A DNA stretch of 64,000 nucleotides from Rhizobium sp. FY34. Lineage in GTDB: Bacteria > Pseudomonadota > Alphaproteobacteria > Rhizobiales > Rhizobiaceae. Position numbers and translations under genes: made by a program. Under the pieces are notes generated by a model. The model ran no database searches, was not told where the DNA came from, and saw only the letters and a program-made list of their open reading frames with translations. Location of the stretch: the NCBI RefSeq assembly GCF_005222845.1, contig NZ_STFZ01000011.1, positions 27,996 to 91,995 on the forward strand, read 5' to 3'. The number at the start of each line of letters is the position of its first letter. Position 1 is the stretch's first letter. Shown piece after piece: positions 35,080-43,141 of the stretch.

Positions 35080-35240
35080 GGGCAAAGGGCGTACCGGCAT
35101 GGGCGGATCTCGGTCGCGGGGGCTGCACGGATCACCGACGCAAGCCGCCATACCATCAAGGATCATCTCAAGGCGCTCGTGTATAAAGGGCACCTCGTCC
35201 TCACGGTGCTGGCCGCGGCGCCTGGTACGGTCTCTCCTAG
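35080..35240 (+). pseudogene. C-terminal remnant of a Fic-family/HTH protein, frameshifted
   Basis: Frame 35080-35200 reads GRISVAGAARITDASRHTIK, then DHLKALVYKGHLVL. After a -1 shift at about 35201 it continues HGAGRGAWYGLS and a stop. The winged-helix pattern with LVxKGxL and G-x-GR-x-x-x-Y is typical of the C-terminal end of Fic-domain proteins. It is too short to function. It lies outside the island, between attR and the next gene. Confidence 0.45.
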
Positions 35241-35416
35241 CAGAGGGGGTGTTAAGCCCACCTCAAAAGATTTCCGCCATGAGGGGAACCGAAACCACGC
35301 GTCCTCCAACCCCATCTTCCAGATCATTGAAAGACGGCCTGTGACACCAAACAGCCCTTACGGCGCAATCCCGCCCCACAACCGTTTCTGCCCCGCCACA
35401 CCGCGACCGCAACCAG

Positions 35417-36139
35417 TTACGGTTCAGGCACTCGAAGTGGCGTGAACAGCGAGGCCAGATCCGGTTTCTCGACCTCCGGCTTTTTCAGCCTCAACCGGCT
35501 CTCGATATGGCGAAAGTGCTCGGCGGAGAGCGAAATAGCTTTGTCGACATTGTTTGAAGCCAGCGCCTCGACAATGGCGGCATGCTCGTGCACGCCGCAA
35601 ATGGAATCCGCGGCAGACTCGTAGACAGACACCATGATGGAGGAGCGCGTCAGGAGATTGCGCAGAAAGGCGGAGATCTCCGCATTGCCGAGCGCATCGG
35701 CAAGGAGCAGATGAAACTCTCCAGACAACCGAACGGAACTGGCGCGATCACGCTCCATCGCGGCCCTCTGCTCCCAGCCGATATGCGTTTCCAGACGCTG
35801 CAGAAGGTCTGCGTCGAGCCTTCCGGCAAGCGCGTGGAGAATGCCGGCTTCCAGCACCCGATGAGCCTGATAGACAGCGCGCACATCCTCAAGCGACGGC
35901 TCGGGAACGCGAACGCCGCGATTGGGGATTGCCTCCAGCCGCCGTTCGGCGACCAACCGATGCAAGACCTTGCGGATGCGCTCGCGCGAAACGCCAAACA
36001 CCTCTGCAAGCGGCGTTTCGGCCAGCTTGGTCCCCGCCTCGATACGGCCCTCGAGGATTGCGGTCAGAACGGCTTTATAGACCGCTTCATCGGTTTCAGG
36101 ATCGCCTTTGCCAGGCCTCGGCATCATTCCGTCGCTCAT
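35417..36139 (-). CDS. GntR-family regulator (FCD domain)
   Basis: 240 residues. The winged helix is at about 17-80 (YKAVLTAILEGRIEAGTKLAETPLAEVFGVSRERIRKVLHRLVAERRLE), followed by an FCD effector domain. It is divergent from the ABC transporter operon starting at 36328. Three TGTGCACA palindromes lie between them, so it very likely controls both directions. The ligand may be a ureide or hydantoin-like compound, judging from the enzymes downstream. Confidence 0.92.
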   Translation of the reverse strand: MSDGMMPRPGKGDPETDEAVYKAVLTAILEGRIEAGTKLAETPLAEVFGVSRERIRKVLHRLVAERRLEAIPNRGVRVPEPSLEDVRAVYQAHRVLEAGILHALAGRLDADLLQRLETHIGWEQRAAMERDRASSVRLSGEFHLLLADALGNAEISAFLRNLLTRSSIMVSVYESAADSICGVHEHAAIVEALASNNVDKAISLSAEHFRHIESRLRLKKPEVEKPDLASLFTPLRVPEP

Positions 36140-36160
36140 GAAAACATATATTGCAAATTA

Positions 36161-36264
36161 AATGTGCACAGTCACGCGATAATAATGTGCACATTAAAAG
36201 CGTGAGATTCAAACCGCAATTTCCAACCTTTTGATTTTACGGGATTAATATAAATGTGCACATT
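36161..36264. promoter_or_regulatory. Three TGTGCACA operator sites
   Basis: AATGTGCACA at 36161-36170, AATGTGCACATT at 36184-36195 and AATGTGCACATT at 36253-36264. The last two are perfect 12-bp palindromes. The third sits directly after a -10-like TAATAT (36246-36251), a position suited to repression of the transporter operon. The site type fits FCD GntR regulators; the link to the adjacent regulator is inferred. Confidence 0.7.
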
Positions 36265-36327
36265 TGGCACGCCACTTGCAATGCATGGACTTGTAGTCAG
36301 TTCCTCACGTCACCGGAGATATCGACC

Positions 36328-37365
36328 ATGTACAAGACCAGCATTCATCGTCGCAGCCTTCTGAAAGCCGGTGGCGCGCTTGTCGTCGCCTCGCTCAGTG
36401 CACCATCCATCCTGCGCGCCCAGACCAAGGAAATCGTTATCGGCGGCCCGGCAGGCGCTGCCAAATATTTCACGGAATCCGTCTTTCCGCTGCTCAAGCA
36501 AAAGCTTGGCGTGACGGTCCTTTACGAGGGCTCAAATTCGGCAACCAACCTGCAGAAGATGCAGGCCGATAGCGCCGCGCCGAAATTCTCCGTGGTCGTG
36601 ATGGACGATCCGATCATGATCAAAGCGGCGGATGGCGGTCTGCTCATGCCGATCTCCACGAGCGGCGTGCCCAACCTTGGCAAATTGGTCGCCGGTGCGG
36701 TTCACCGCGACGGCATGTGGGCAAACTACCAGCGCCCCTGGGCTGGCATCGCCTACAACACCAAATCAGGCGCGCCAAAGGCCTGGGCCGATATGTGGGA
36801 CAAGGCCCGTGCCGGCAAGATCATCATCCCCTCGATCCAGAATACCGAAGGTTTCTGGAACCTTCTGATTGCCGCGCATCTGGAAACCGGGAAACCCTTT
36901 GCAGAAGCGCAATACGAGATCGACGCAGGCTTCAAGAAGCTGAAAAGCCTCGTTCCCAATCTCCTCAACGTCTATACCAACGCGCCACAGGCCATGAACC
37001 TGCTGGAACAGGGCGAAGCGCAGATGATTGGCGGTCAGTTCTCCGCCTACACGCTTACCCGTAAGGCCGAAGGCGCACCGGTCGATTTGCGGATTCCCGC
37101 CGAAGGCGGCTTCGCCATGCCCTCGGGCATAGCCAAGGTAAAAGGCGGACCAGCGCCCGAACTTGCCGACGCGGTCATCGATGCATTCCTCGGCACCGAA
37201 ATCCAGGCGGTCCTGGCCGCCAAGGCCGTGGTCGCGCCGACCAATACCGATGCCGCAATCCCCGCCGGTTATCCTGACCCGGCATCGCTGTTTGCACCGG
37301 ACTGGGCATTCGTTGCCAAGGAACGCGGCAAGTGGGCTGAACGCTGGACGACGGAACTGCTCTGA
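36328..37365 (+). CDS. ABC transporter substrate-binding protein (PotD-like), Tat-exported
   Basis: A 345-residue extracellular solute-binding protein. The N terminus HRRSLLKAGGALVVASLSAP is a twin-arginine signal (RRSLLK), followed by a cleavage region ILRAQ. The mature fold is that of the spermidine/putrescine/iron-type family (SNSATNLQKMQ, GIAYNTKSGAPKAWADMWD). It is first in an operon with ATPase, two permeases, a deacetylase and a racemase-like gene. The ATG at 36328 follows CGGAGATATCGACC. The solute is probably a small nitrogen compound, by context. Confidence 0.9.
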   Translation: MYKTSIHRRSLLKAGGALVVASLSAPSILRAQTKEIVIGGPAGAAKYFTESVFPLLKQKLGVTVLYEGSNSATNLQKMQADSAAPKFSVVVMDDPIMIKAADGGLLMPISTSGVPNLGKLVAGAVHRDGMWANYQRPWAGIAYNTKSGAPKAWADMWDKARAGKIIIPSIQNTEGFWNLLIAAHLETGKPFAEAQYEIDAGFKKLKSLVPNLLNVYTNAPQAMNLLEQGEAQMIGGQFSAYTLTRKAEGAPVDLRIPAEGGFAMPSGIAKVKGGPAPELADAVIDAFLGTEIQAVLAAKAVVAPTNTDAAIPAGYPDPASLFAPDWAFVAKERGKWAERWTTELL

Positions 37366-38438
37366 TGACCGCACCGGATGCTGGACTGCACCTTTCGATC
37401 TCCAACGTGTCCAAGCGCTTCGGCGCAACGACGGTCCTGGAGGATATCCATCTCGGCATGGCAAAGGGAGAACTCGTAACGCTGCTTGGACCTTCGGGTT
37501 GTGGCAAGACCACACTGTTGCGCGTCGTTGCGGGCCTGACGCATCCGGACACGGGAAGGGTCGAACTGGCGGGACGCGATATCACGCGCGCCCCGCCCTA
37601 TAAACGCAATGTCGGCGTCGTATTCCAGAGCTATGCCCTGTTTCCACATCTCGACGTGGCGGGCAATGTCGGCTTTGGCCTGAAACTTCGCGGCCTGCCG
37701 AAAGCCGATATTGCTTCGGCGGTACATCGGGCGCTGTCGCTGGTGCATCTGGAGCGCTATGCGGATCGCCCCATCCGGGCGCTTTCGGGCGGCCAGCAGC
37801 AGCGGGTGGCGCTAGCGCGCGCCATTGCCGTCGAACCGAGCGTCATCCTTTTCGACGAAGCCCTGTCGGCACTCGACCGCAAGCTTCGCGAGGCGATGCA
37901 AAGCGAGCTTCGCCATCTACTGACGCAGATCGGTGCGACCGCGATTTTCGTGACGCATGACCAGGAAGAAGCGCTGACCATGTCAGACCGCGTGGCGGTG
38001 ATGTACAAGGGGCGCATAGACCAGCTCGCCGATCCGCGCACGCTCTACGACCAGCCGGCCACCGCATTCGCCCTCTCCTTCGTCGGCCAGTCGCTGAGCC
38101 TTAAGGGGAAAGTCGTATCATCGGACGCGGACGGCTCGGTCGTGGAAACCTCCGCCGGCCCATTGCGTGTTCCACGCCGATTCCTGCGCGGCTCCAGTGT
38201 CATTGTCGCGACGCGGCCTGAGCACGTGACGCTCACCGCCGGCGACAACACGCTGACGGGCACTGTCGTCGGCGCTACGTTCCAGGGCTCACGCAGCTTG
38301 GTGGAAATCGATGCGGCAGGCACGCGCTTGACCGCAGAGATGCCCGGTCGCTGCACCTTGCCCGAGCGCGGCGAGACGGTGATCTTCAGTTGGCCGCTCT
38401 CGGAAACTCTGTCATTTTCAGGGGAGGAGCACGCATGA
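37365..38438 (+). CDS. ABC transporter ATPase (PotA-like)
   Basis: 357 residues. Walker A GPSGCGKTT, Q-loop VVFQSYALFP, signature ALSGGQQQRVALARA, Walker B VILFDEALSALD (Glu of the usual DEP retained as DEA), H-loop FVTHDQEEAL, and a C-terminal TOBE domain (about 270-350) with MPGRCTLPERGETVIFSW. The ATG overlaps the upstream stop (TGATG). Confidence 0.93.
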   Translation: MTAPDAGLHLSISNVSKRFGATTVLEDIHLGMAKGELVTLLGPSGCGKTTLLRVVAGLTHPDTGRVELAGRDITRAPPYKRNVGVVFQSYALFPHLDVAGNVGFGLKLRGLPKADIASAVHRALSLVHLERYADRPIRALSGGQQQRVALARAIAVEPSVILFDEALSALDRKLREAMQSELRHLLTQIGATAIFVTHDQEEALTMSDRVAVMYKGRIDQLADPRTLYDQPATAFALSFVGQSLSLKGKVVSSDADGSVVETSAGPLRVPRRFLRGSSVIVATRPEHVTLTAGDNTLTGTVVGATFQGSRSLVEIDAAGTRLTAEMPGRCTLPERGETVIFSWPLSETLSFSGEEHA

Positions 38439-39298
38439 CCGAAGCCATGCCTGCCCCGCCCAAACTATCGGATCCGGAACGGCGGACGGCCTTCCTGCTG
38501 TCGCTCCCCGCAGCCATGATCCTGCTCATCATGTTCATCCTGCCGCTTGGCCTGCTGCTCGGCGTCAGTTTCACCGGGCCGGAGGGGTTTTCGCTGGCTG
38601 CCTACCAGCGTCTGCTGACTACTCCGCATTATCTGTCCGTTATCTGGAACTCGTTGAAACTGGCCCTGGTGACCACCGCGCTGACCTTTCTCATTGGCTA
38701 TCCTGCAAGCTTTGCCATCGCACGGGCCAGAGGCGGCTGGCGCAGCCTGATGCTTGGCTGCCTGTTCTTGCCGCTGGCGGCCAGCGTCATCGTCAAGGCC
38801 TTCGCCTGGACCATCCTCCTGCGCTCGGACGGCATCATCAACTCAACGCTGATGCTTCTCGGCATTATCGACGAACCAGTCCGAATGATCTTTACGCAAA
38901 CCGCGCTGATTGTCGGCAGCGCCAATGTGTTCCTGCCATTCATGATCCTGCCGATCTTTGCCGTCGTCGCACAGCTCGATCCGCGCCTGGGCGAGGCAGC
39001 GGCCATGCTTGGGGCCAACCCGGCGGTCGCTTTCCTGAAAGTCACCTTGCCGGTCACCATGCCCGGCATCATTGCCGGCGTGGCGCTGGTCTTCTCGCTG
39101 TCCGTCTCGGCCTATGTCGTTCCAACGCTGCTGATCGGCGAACGCTATCCTACGCTCGCAGCCACCATCGCCAAGGCCTACCTGCTCACCCAACAGCCTG
39201 CCTTCGGCGCAGCCGCCGGCGTGGTGCTGCTCTCCATCGCCATTGCCGTGGTCATTCTCTCCAGCCGCTTCGGTCGCTCCAGCGGAGGCCTGTCATGA
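38435..39298 (+). CDS. ABC transporter permease (PotB-like)
   Basis: 287 residues with six hydrophobic segments. The EAA loop region reads LDPRLGEAAAMLGANPAVAFLKVTLPVTMPGI, where the ATPase docks. The ATGA overlap with the ATPase gene supports coupling. I chose the start at 38435, after GGGGAGGAGCACGC, over an upstream in-frame ATG. Confidence 0.92.
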   Translation: MTEAMPAPPKLSDPERRTAFLLSLPAAMILLIMFILPLGLLLGVSFTGPEGFSLAAYQRLLTTPHYLSVIWNSLKLALVTTALTFLIGYPASFAIARARGGWRSLMLGCLFLPLAASVIVKAFAWTILLRSDGIINSTLMLLGIIDEPVRMIFTQTALIVGSANVFLPFMILPIFAVVAQLDPRLGEAAAMLGANPAVAFLKVTLPVTMPGIIAGVALVFSLSVSAYVVPTLLIGERYPTLAATIAKAYLLTQQPAFGAAAGVVLLSIAIAVVILSSRFGRSSGGLS

Positions 39299-40092
39299 AA
39301 CAGCTTGCAATCATCGTCTCATGGGCCGCGGCGGTCTTCGCCTGCCTGTTCCTGCTTGCTCCTCTGGTGGTGATCGCCGCCGCCAGCTTCTCGCCAACCC
39401 CAGTGTTCGATCTACCCACCGGCGGCGCTTCGCTGCGGTGGTATAGTCGGATCGGGACGCTGGACGGCTTTTGGCCGGCGCTATGGCTCTCGGTTGAGAT
39501 TGCCGTACTTTCGACGCTGATATCGCTGGTCGTCGGAACGCTTGCGGCAATCGCCATCACGCGCGGCAAATTGCCGGGATCAGAAATCCTCGCGGCCGCG
39601 CTCGTCTCGCCGCTCATGATGCCGGGTCTGGTGCTCGGCATCGGCCTTCTGCAATATTACCGCAGCGTCGGCTTTACGGCCAGCTGGTCGGGGCTTCTGC
39701 TGGCCCATCTGGTCATTACCCTTCCCTATGTGGCGCGCACCATGATCGCCGGGCTGTCCCGCTTCGATTTCACACTGATCGAGGCGGGCCTGACGCTCGG
39801 CTGCACCTGGCCGCAAAGCATAGTGCGCGTGATGATACCGGCACTGGCGCCGTCCTTCCTGATCGCCAGCCTGTTCAGCTTCCTGGCCTCTTTCGACAAC
39901 TATCCGGTATCGATTTTCCTGACCGATGTGCGCACCAAAACTCTGCCCATCAAGATGCTGCAATATATCGAGGAGGCGCCTGACCCCACCATTGCCGCCC
40001 TCTCCACCATCATCCTTGCCGGAACCGTGGCGCTACTTCTGATCGCCGACCGGGCCGTCGGGCTCTCGAGAATGGCCGGAACGGCAGAGTGA
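39295..40092 (+). CDS. ABC transporter permease (PotC-like)
   Basis: 265 residues with six predicted membrane segments. The cytoplasmic EAA-type loop is DFTLIEAGLTLGCTWPQSIVRVMIPALAPSF, and FLASFDNYPVSIFLTD is typical of PotC/PhnV-like subunits. The start overlaps the previous stop (ATGA). Confidence 0.92.
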   Translation: MKQLAIIVSWAAAVFACLFLLAPLVVIAAASFSPTPVFDLPTGGASLRWYSRIGTLDGFWPALWLSVEIAVLSTLISLVVGTLAAIAITRGKLPGSEILAAALVSPLMMPGLVLGIGLLQYYRSVGFTASWSGLLLAHLVITLPYVARTMIAGLSRFDFTLIEAGLTLGCTWPQSIVRVMIPALAPSFLIASLFSFLASFDNYPVSIFLTDVRTKTLPIKMLQYIEEAPDPTIAALSTIILAGTVALLLIADRAVGLSRMAGTAE

Positions 40093-40096
40093 CCTC

Positions 40097-41005
40097 ATGA
40101 CCATGTATCCTACCAACAAACCCGCCTCCCGCGACTTTCTCGGCTATGCGGGCCACCCCGCCAATCCGAAATGGCCTTCAGGTGCCAGGCTTGCCGTCTC
40201 CTTCGTCCTCAATTTCGAGGAAGGCGCAGAATATTCCATACGCGACGGCGATGACCGCAACGAGGCCGTCTACGAGGTGACAGACCGGCGGGATGGCCCC
40301 GATCCGTGTATCGACAGCCATTTCGAATACGGCACGCGCGCCGCCTGGTGGCGGATCATGGATCTGTTCGACCGTTATGATTTTCCCATCACCGTCAGCG
40401 CCTGCGGAAAGGCCGTTGAACGGCTACCAACACTGGCACGCGATGCCGTCAAGCGCGGGCACGAACTCTCGGCCCATGGCTGGCGTTGGGAAAGCCATGC
40501 GGGCATGGATGAGGCAACCGAGCGGGAGGTCATTGCCAAAACCGTCGAAGCCATCCGCACGGCGACGGGACAACGTCCAGTCGGCTGGCACACACGCTCG
40601 GCATCATCACCCAACACCCGCCGCCTGCTGGTCGAAGAAGGTGGCTTCCTCTATGACAGCGACGCCTATAATGACGATATTCCCTATGACCTGACGGTCG
40701 ATGGAAAACGTCATATCGTGCTGCCCTATGCCTTCGACACCAACGACATGCACTATTTCCATACGCAGCGGTTTTCCGGAAACGACTTCGCCGACTATGT
40801 GAACAATGCTGCCGACTGGCTGCACGGTGAAGGCGGAAAGATGCTGTCGGTGGGATTGCATTTGCGGATGATCGGCCGACCCGGCCGGATGGGCGCGCTG
40901 GCGAAAATTCTCGATCACATCGCGGCGAAAGACAATGTCTGGGTCGCGCGGCGCGCCGATATAGCCCGCCACTGGCGCGATGTGCACAGCGAACCAGTGC
41001 TATGA
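40097..41005 (+). CDS. PuuE-type polysaccharide-deacetylase-family hydrolase (allantoinase-like)
   Basis: 302 residues. NFEEGAEYSIRDGD near the start, HGWRWESHAGM in the middle and GWHTRSASSPNTRRLL are the marks of the PuuE branch, which includes metal-independent allantoinases that open the hydantoin ring of allantoin. It lies in an operon with an importer and a hydantoin-racemase-like gene, so a cyclic ureide or amide is the likely substrate. Whether it is true allantoin is not shown by the sequence. Confidence 0.83.
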   Translation: MTMYPTNKPASRDFLGYAGHPANPKWPSGARLAVSFVLNFEEGAEYSIRDGDDRNEAVYEVTDRRDGPDPCIDSHFEYGTRAAWWRIMDLFDRYDFPITVSACGKAVERLPTLARDAVKRGHELSAHGWRWESHAGMDEATEREVIAKTVEAIRTATGQRPVGWHTRSASSPNTRRLLVEEGGFLYDSDAYNDDIPYDLTVDGKRHIVLPYAFDTNDMHYFHTQRFSGNDFADYVNNAADWLHGEGGKMLSVGLHLRMIGRPGRMGALAKILDHIAAKDNVWVARRADIARHWRDVHSEPVL

Positions 41006-41670
41006 TACCCCGGTTGCTCATTGCCAATCCGAACACCACGCAGTCCATCACGGAGCGAATGATGAGCGTCGCGGGCGTAGTTGCCGGCGACCGTGCCACA
41101 ATCATAGGCGCGACGGCACCCTTCGGCGCCCCTGCTCTCGAATGCCAGGCACATTTGCAGACGGCGGAACTGGCTGTCCTGTCCATGATCGATGCCCATC
41201 AGGATTGCGATGGCGTGGTCATCGCCGCCTTCGGTGATCCCGGCCTCGAACGGGCGAGAGGCGCCGGCAAAATGCCTGTCGCGGGTCTTGGAGAAGCCGG
41301 CATTCTGGCGGCCAGCAACACTGGTCGGCGCTTTGCCATCATAACGATAGGGCCAGCCATGGCGGAATCCATTCTTCAGAAGGTCGAAGCCATGAGCCGG
41401 CGCCCACAGCTTGCCCATGTCGAATTTCTGGACGGTGGCATTCTCGATATCGCCGCGGATCCACACCGCTTTCGAGGCCAGATTCTGGAAAAGGTGACCC
41501 AGGCCAGACTGCTGTGGTGCGCCGATGCCGTTCTCCTGGGCGGGGCGCCGTTTTCCGGTCTCTCACCATCTCTTGCACCAGAGGCAGATCTGCCTCTGTT
41601 CGATGGGCTGACCTGCGCCGTGTCGCAATTGATCGATTTATTTCCAAAACTTGGAACGCAATTCAGCTGA
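41002..41670 (+). CDS. Asp/Glu/hydantoin racemase family protein lacking the catalytic Cys pair
   Basis: 222 residues. LLIANPNTTQSITERM is the family's phosphate-like binding motif. In hydantoin and allantoin racemases two cysteines act as acid and base, one in a motif like ACFDDPG and one in LGC. Here the motifs read IAAFGDPGLE and LLGGAPFSG, so both cysteines are missing. It is therefore unlikely to racemise by the usual mechanism and may be a binding protein, a lyase or a decayed enzyme. Its start overlaps the deacetylase stop (ATGA). Confidence 0.8.
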   Translation: MIPRLLIANPNTTQSITERMMSVAGVVAGDRATIIGATAPFGAPALECQAHLQTAELAVLSMIDAHQDCDGVVIAAFGDPGLERARGAGKMPVAGLGEAGILAASNTGRRFAIITIGPAMAESILQKVEAMSRRPQLAHVEFLDGGILDIAADPHRFRGQILEKVTQARLLWCADAVLLGGAPFSGLSPSLAPEADLPLFDGLTCAVSQLIDLFPKLGTQFS

Positions 41671-41713
41671 ACAATTCGCCTCCGCCCTGCCCAATGGGAG
41701 ATCATTGTTCAGC
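41666..41713. repeat. Inverted repeat at the end of the ureide operon
   Basis: GCTGAACAAT (41666-41675) and ATTGTTCAGC (41704-41713) form a perfect 10-bp stem with a 28-nt loop, beginning at the racemase-like gene's stop. There is no U-run. It is a possible terminator or processing signal. Confidence 0.35.
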
Positions 41714-41811
41714 GATTGACGCGTGGGACTGGCTTGCCGTCGATGATTGCTGATCCACAATACCGCAACATGCCGAACAACCTCTTGCAGGCCCCAAGGA
41801 AGTCGGTAAAC

Positions 41812-41823
41812 TTGGCAGACAGG
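41812..41823. promoter_or_regulatory. TTGKCAGAYAG box 1, upstream of gntR
   Basis: TTGGCAGACAGG, 22 bp before the start of the 41845 GntR gene. One of four related sites in this locus (others at 42597, 43084 and 50865). Confidence 0.5.
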
Positions 41824-41844
41824 TAGCAACATTGCGGGGAATGA

Positions 41845-42588
41845 ATGGCGAGCGAGGCCCAAGCAAAGGTCCAACAGGGGCGGTCTCTGGCCTCCAAGAT
41901 CAGCACAGCGTTGCGCCAGGATCTCGTATCGGGTGTGTTTCGTCCTGGTGATCGCCTGCCAAGCGAAAGCGCATTGACCCGTGAATACTCCGTCAGCCGC
42001 ACGGTCGTGCGGGAGGCCATCGCCATCCTGCGTGCCGATGGCCTGGTCGAGGCAAAAAAAGGTGCCGGCGTCTTTGCTCTGGAAATTCGCCGTGAGCCAG
42101 AACGACCGTTCAACGATCTGGCGACACAACGTATTTCCTCCGTCATCGAACTATTGGAATTGCGCACTGTGTTTGAGGTGGAATCTGCGGCCCTGGCAGC
42201 ACTTCGGCGCTCTGCCACGCAGATCGAGGAGATATTGGAAGCGCACCGCATCGTCCGGCAATGCCTCGAGGAGGGCGCACCGACGCGCGACGCGGATTTC
42301 AACCTGCATCTCGCCATCGCGGAGGCCACGCAAAACCGGCGCTTTCCAGAGTTCCTGCAGCTGATCCGCACCGGCATCATTCCGCGCGGCGACCTTCAGG
42401 GGGAAGCACCGGGGTCGCGACCAAAGGATTACAATCTCCATCTCCAGGAGGAGCACGGCCTCATCGTCGATGCCATTATCGAGGGCGATGCCGAAGCTGC
42501 ACGCACCCATATGAAGGCGCATCTGCGCGGCGGCCTCGAGCGCTACAAGGCGCTTCTGCGATCGCAGCGAAAGCCGCAGCAGGCGTAA
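41845..42588 (+). CDS. GntR-family regulator (FadR subfamily, FCD domain)
   Basis: 247 residues. The N-terminal wHTH is at about 14-80 (LASKISTALRQDLVSGVFRPGDRLPSESALTREYSVSRTVVREAIAIL), with the FadR-type RLPSE motif; the FCD domain is at about 100-230 with metal-type His and Asp residues (DFNLHLAIAEATQNRRF). It heads the locus containing a cupin, an Opp-type transporter and an enolase-superfamily enzyme. Boxes of the form TTGTCAGAYAG before each unit are its probable operators. FadR-subfamily members here typically sense sugar acids. Confidence 0.92.
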   Translation: MASEAQAKVQQGRSLASKISTALRQDLVSGVFRPGDRLPSESALTREYSVSRTVVREAIAILRADGLVEAKKGAGVFALEIRREPERPFNDLATQRISSVIELLELRTVFEVESAALAALRRSATQIEEILEAHRIVRQCLEEGAPTRDADFNLHLAIAEATQNRRFPEFLQLIRTGIIPRGDLQGEAPGSRPKDYNLHLQEEHGLIVDAIIEGDAEAARTHMKAHLRGGLERYKALLRSQRKPQQA

Positions 42589-42596
42589 ACGGAAGC

Positions 42597-42608
42597 TTGT
42601 CAGATAGC
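42597..42608. promoter_or_regulatory. TTGTCAGAYAG box 2, upstream of the cupin gene
   Basis: TTGTCAGATAGC, 46 bp before the cupin start. Matches boxes 1, 3 and 4. Confidence 0.5.
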
Positions 42609-42653
42609 TTTTCAGGCATGTACGATAGGAAATCACCTTGCTGAGGAGTTTCC

Positions 42654-43001
42654 ATGTCACTGCCCAATTATCCCACCGCCTATCCTGATGCCGGCGTAAC
42701 GCGCCGCGTCCTTGCAGACAGCCCTGCCCTGATGGTGGTGTCGTTCAGGTTCGAAGCCGGCGCCGAAGGCAAGCTGCACAGCCACCCGCATGTGCAATCA
42801 ACCTATGTTGCAAGTGGCCAGTTTGAGTTTTATCGAGGTGAAGAGACCCATCACTTGAAGGCCGGCGATAGCCTTGTCATCCCTGGCGGGGTCGAGCATG
42901 GCTGCCGCTGCCTGGAAAACGGCGAGTTAATCGACAATTTCACCCCCCGGCGCGATGACTTCCTGGCGCCGCCTGCAACGCCGTCCTCCGCAATGACCTG
43001 A
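42654..43001 (+). CDS. Small cupin protein (KdgF-like)
   Basis: 115 residues forming a single cupin barrel. The metal-binding first motif is KLHSHPHVQSTYVASGQFEF (His42, His44, His46 available) and the second is GDSLVIPGGVEHGC (His82). Small cupins of this kind include KdgF, which helps convert unsaturated uronates in pectin and alginate breakdown. With an enolase-superfamily acid-sugar enzyme in the same regulon a role in sugar-acid metabolism is plausible but unproven. ATG at 42654 follows TGAGGAGTTTCC. Confidence 0.8.
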   Translation: MSLPNYPTAYPDAGVTRRVLADSPALMVVSFRFEAGAEGKLHSHPHVQSTYVASGQFEFYRGEETHHLKAGDSLVIPGGVEHGCRCLENGELIDNFTPRRDDFLAPPATPSSAMT

Positions 43002-43083
43002 GAGCCTATGCGAACAGCCGACGTGGCCAAAGGCCTGTAGCCAGGCTTGACAGCGCCCCAAGCCTGTGACAGGTTACCGATAG

Positions 43084-43095
43084 TTGTCAGACAGG
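43084..43095. promoter_or_regulatory. TTGTCAGAYAG box 3, upstream of the Opp-type permease
   Basis: TTGTCAGACAGG, 46 bp before the permease start. A second palindromic CCTGTGACAGG lies at about 43064-43074. Confidence 0.5.
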
Positions 43096-43141
43096 AAAGG
43101 AGCCTGTCTCCGCCTGCGAGCGGTCGATGTTGGGAGGATCT

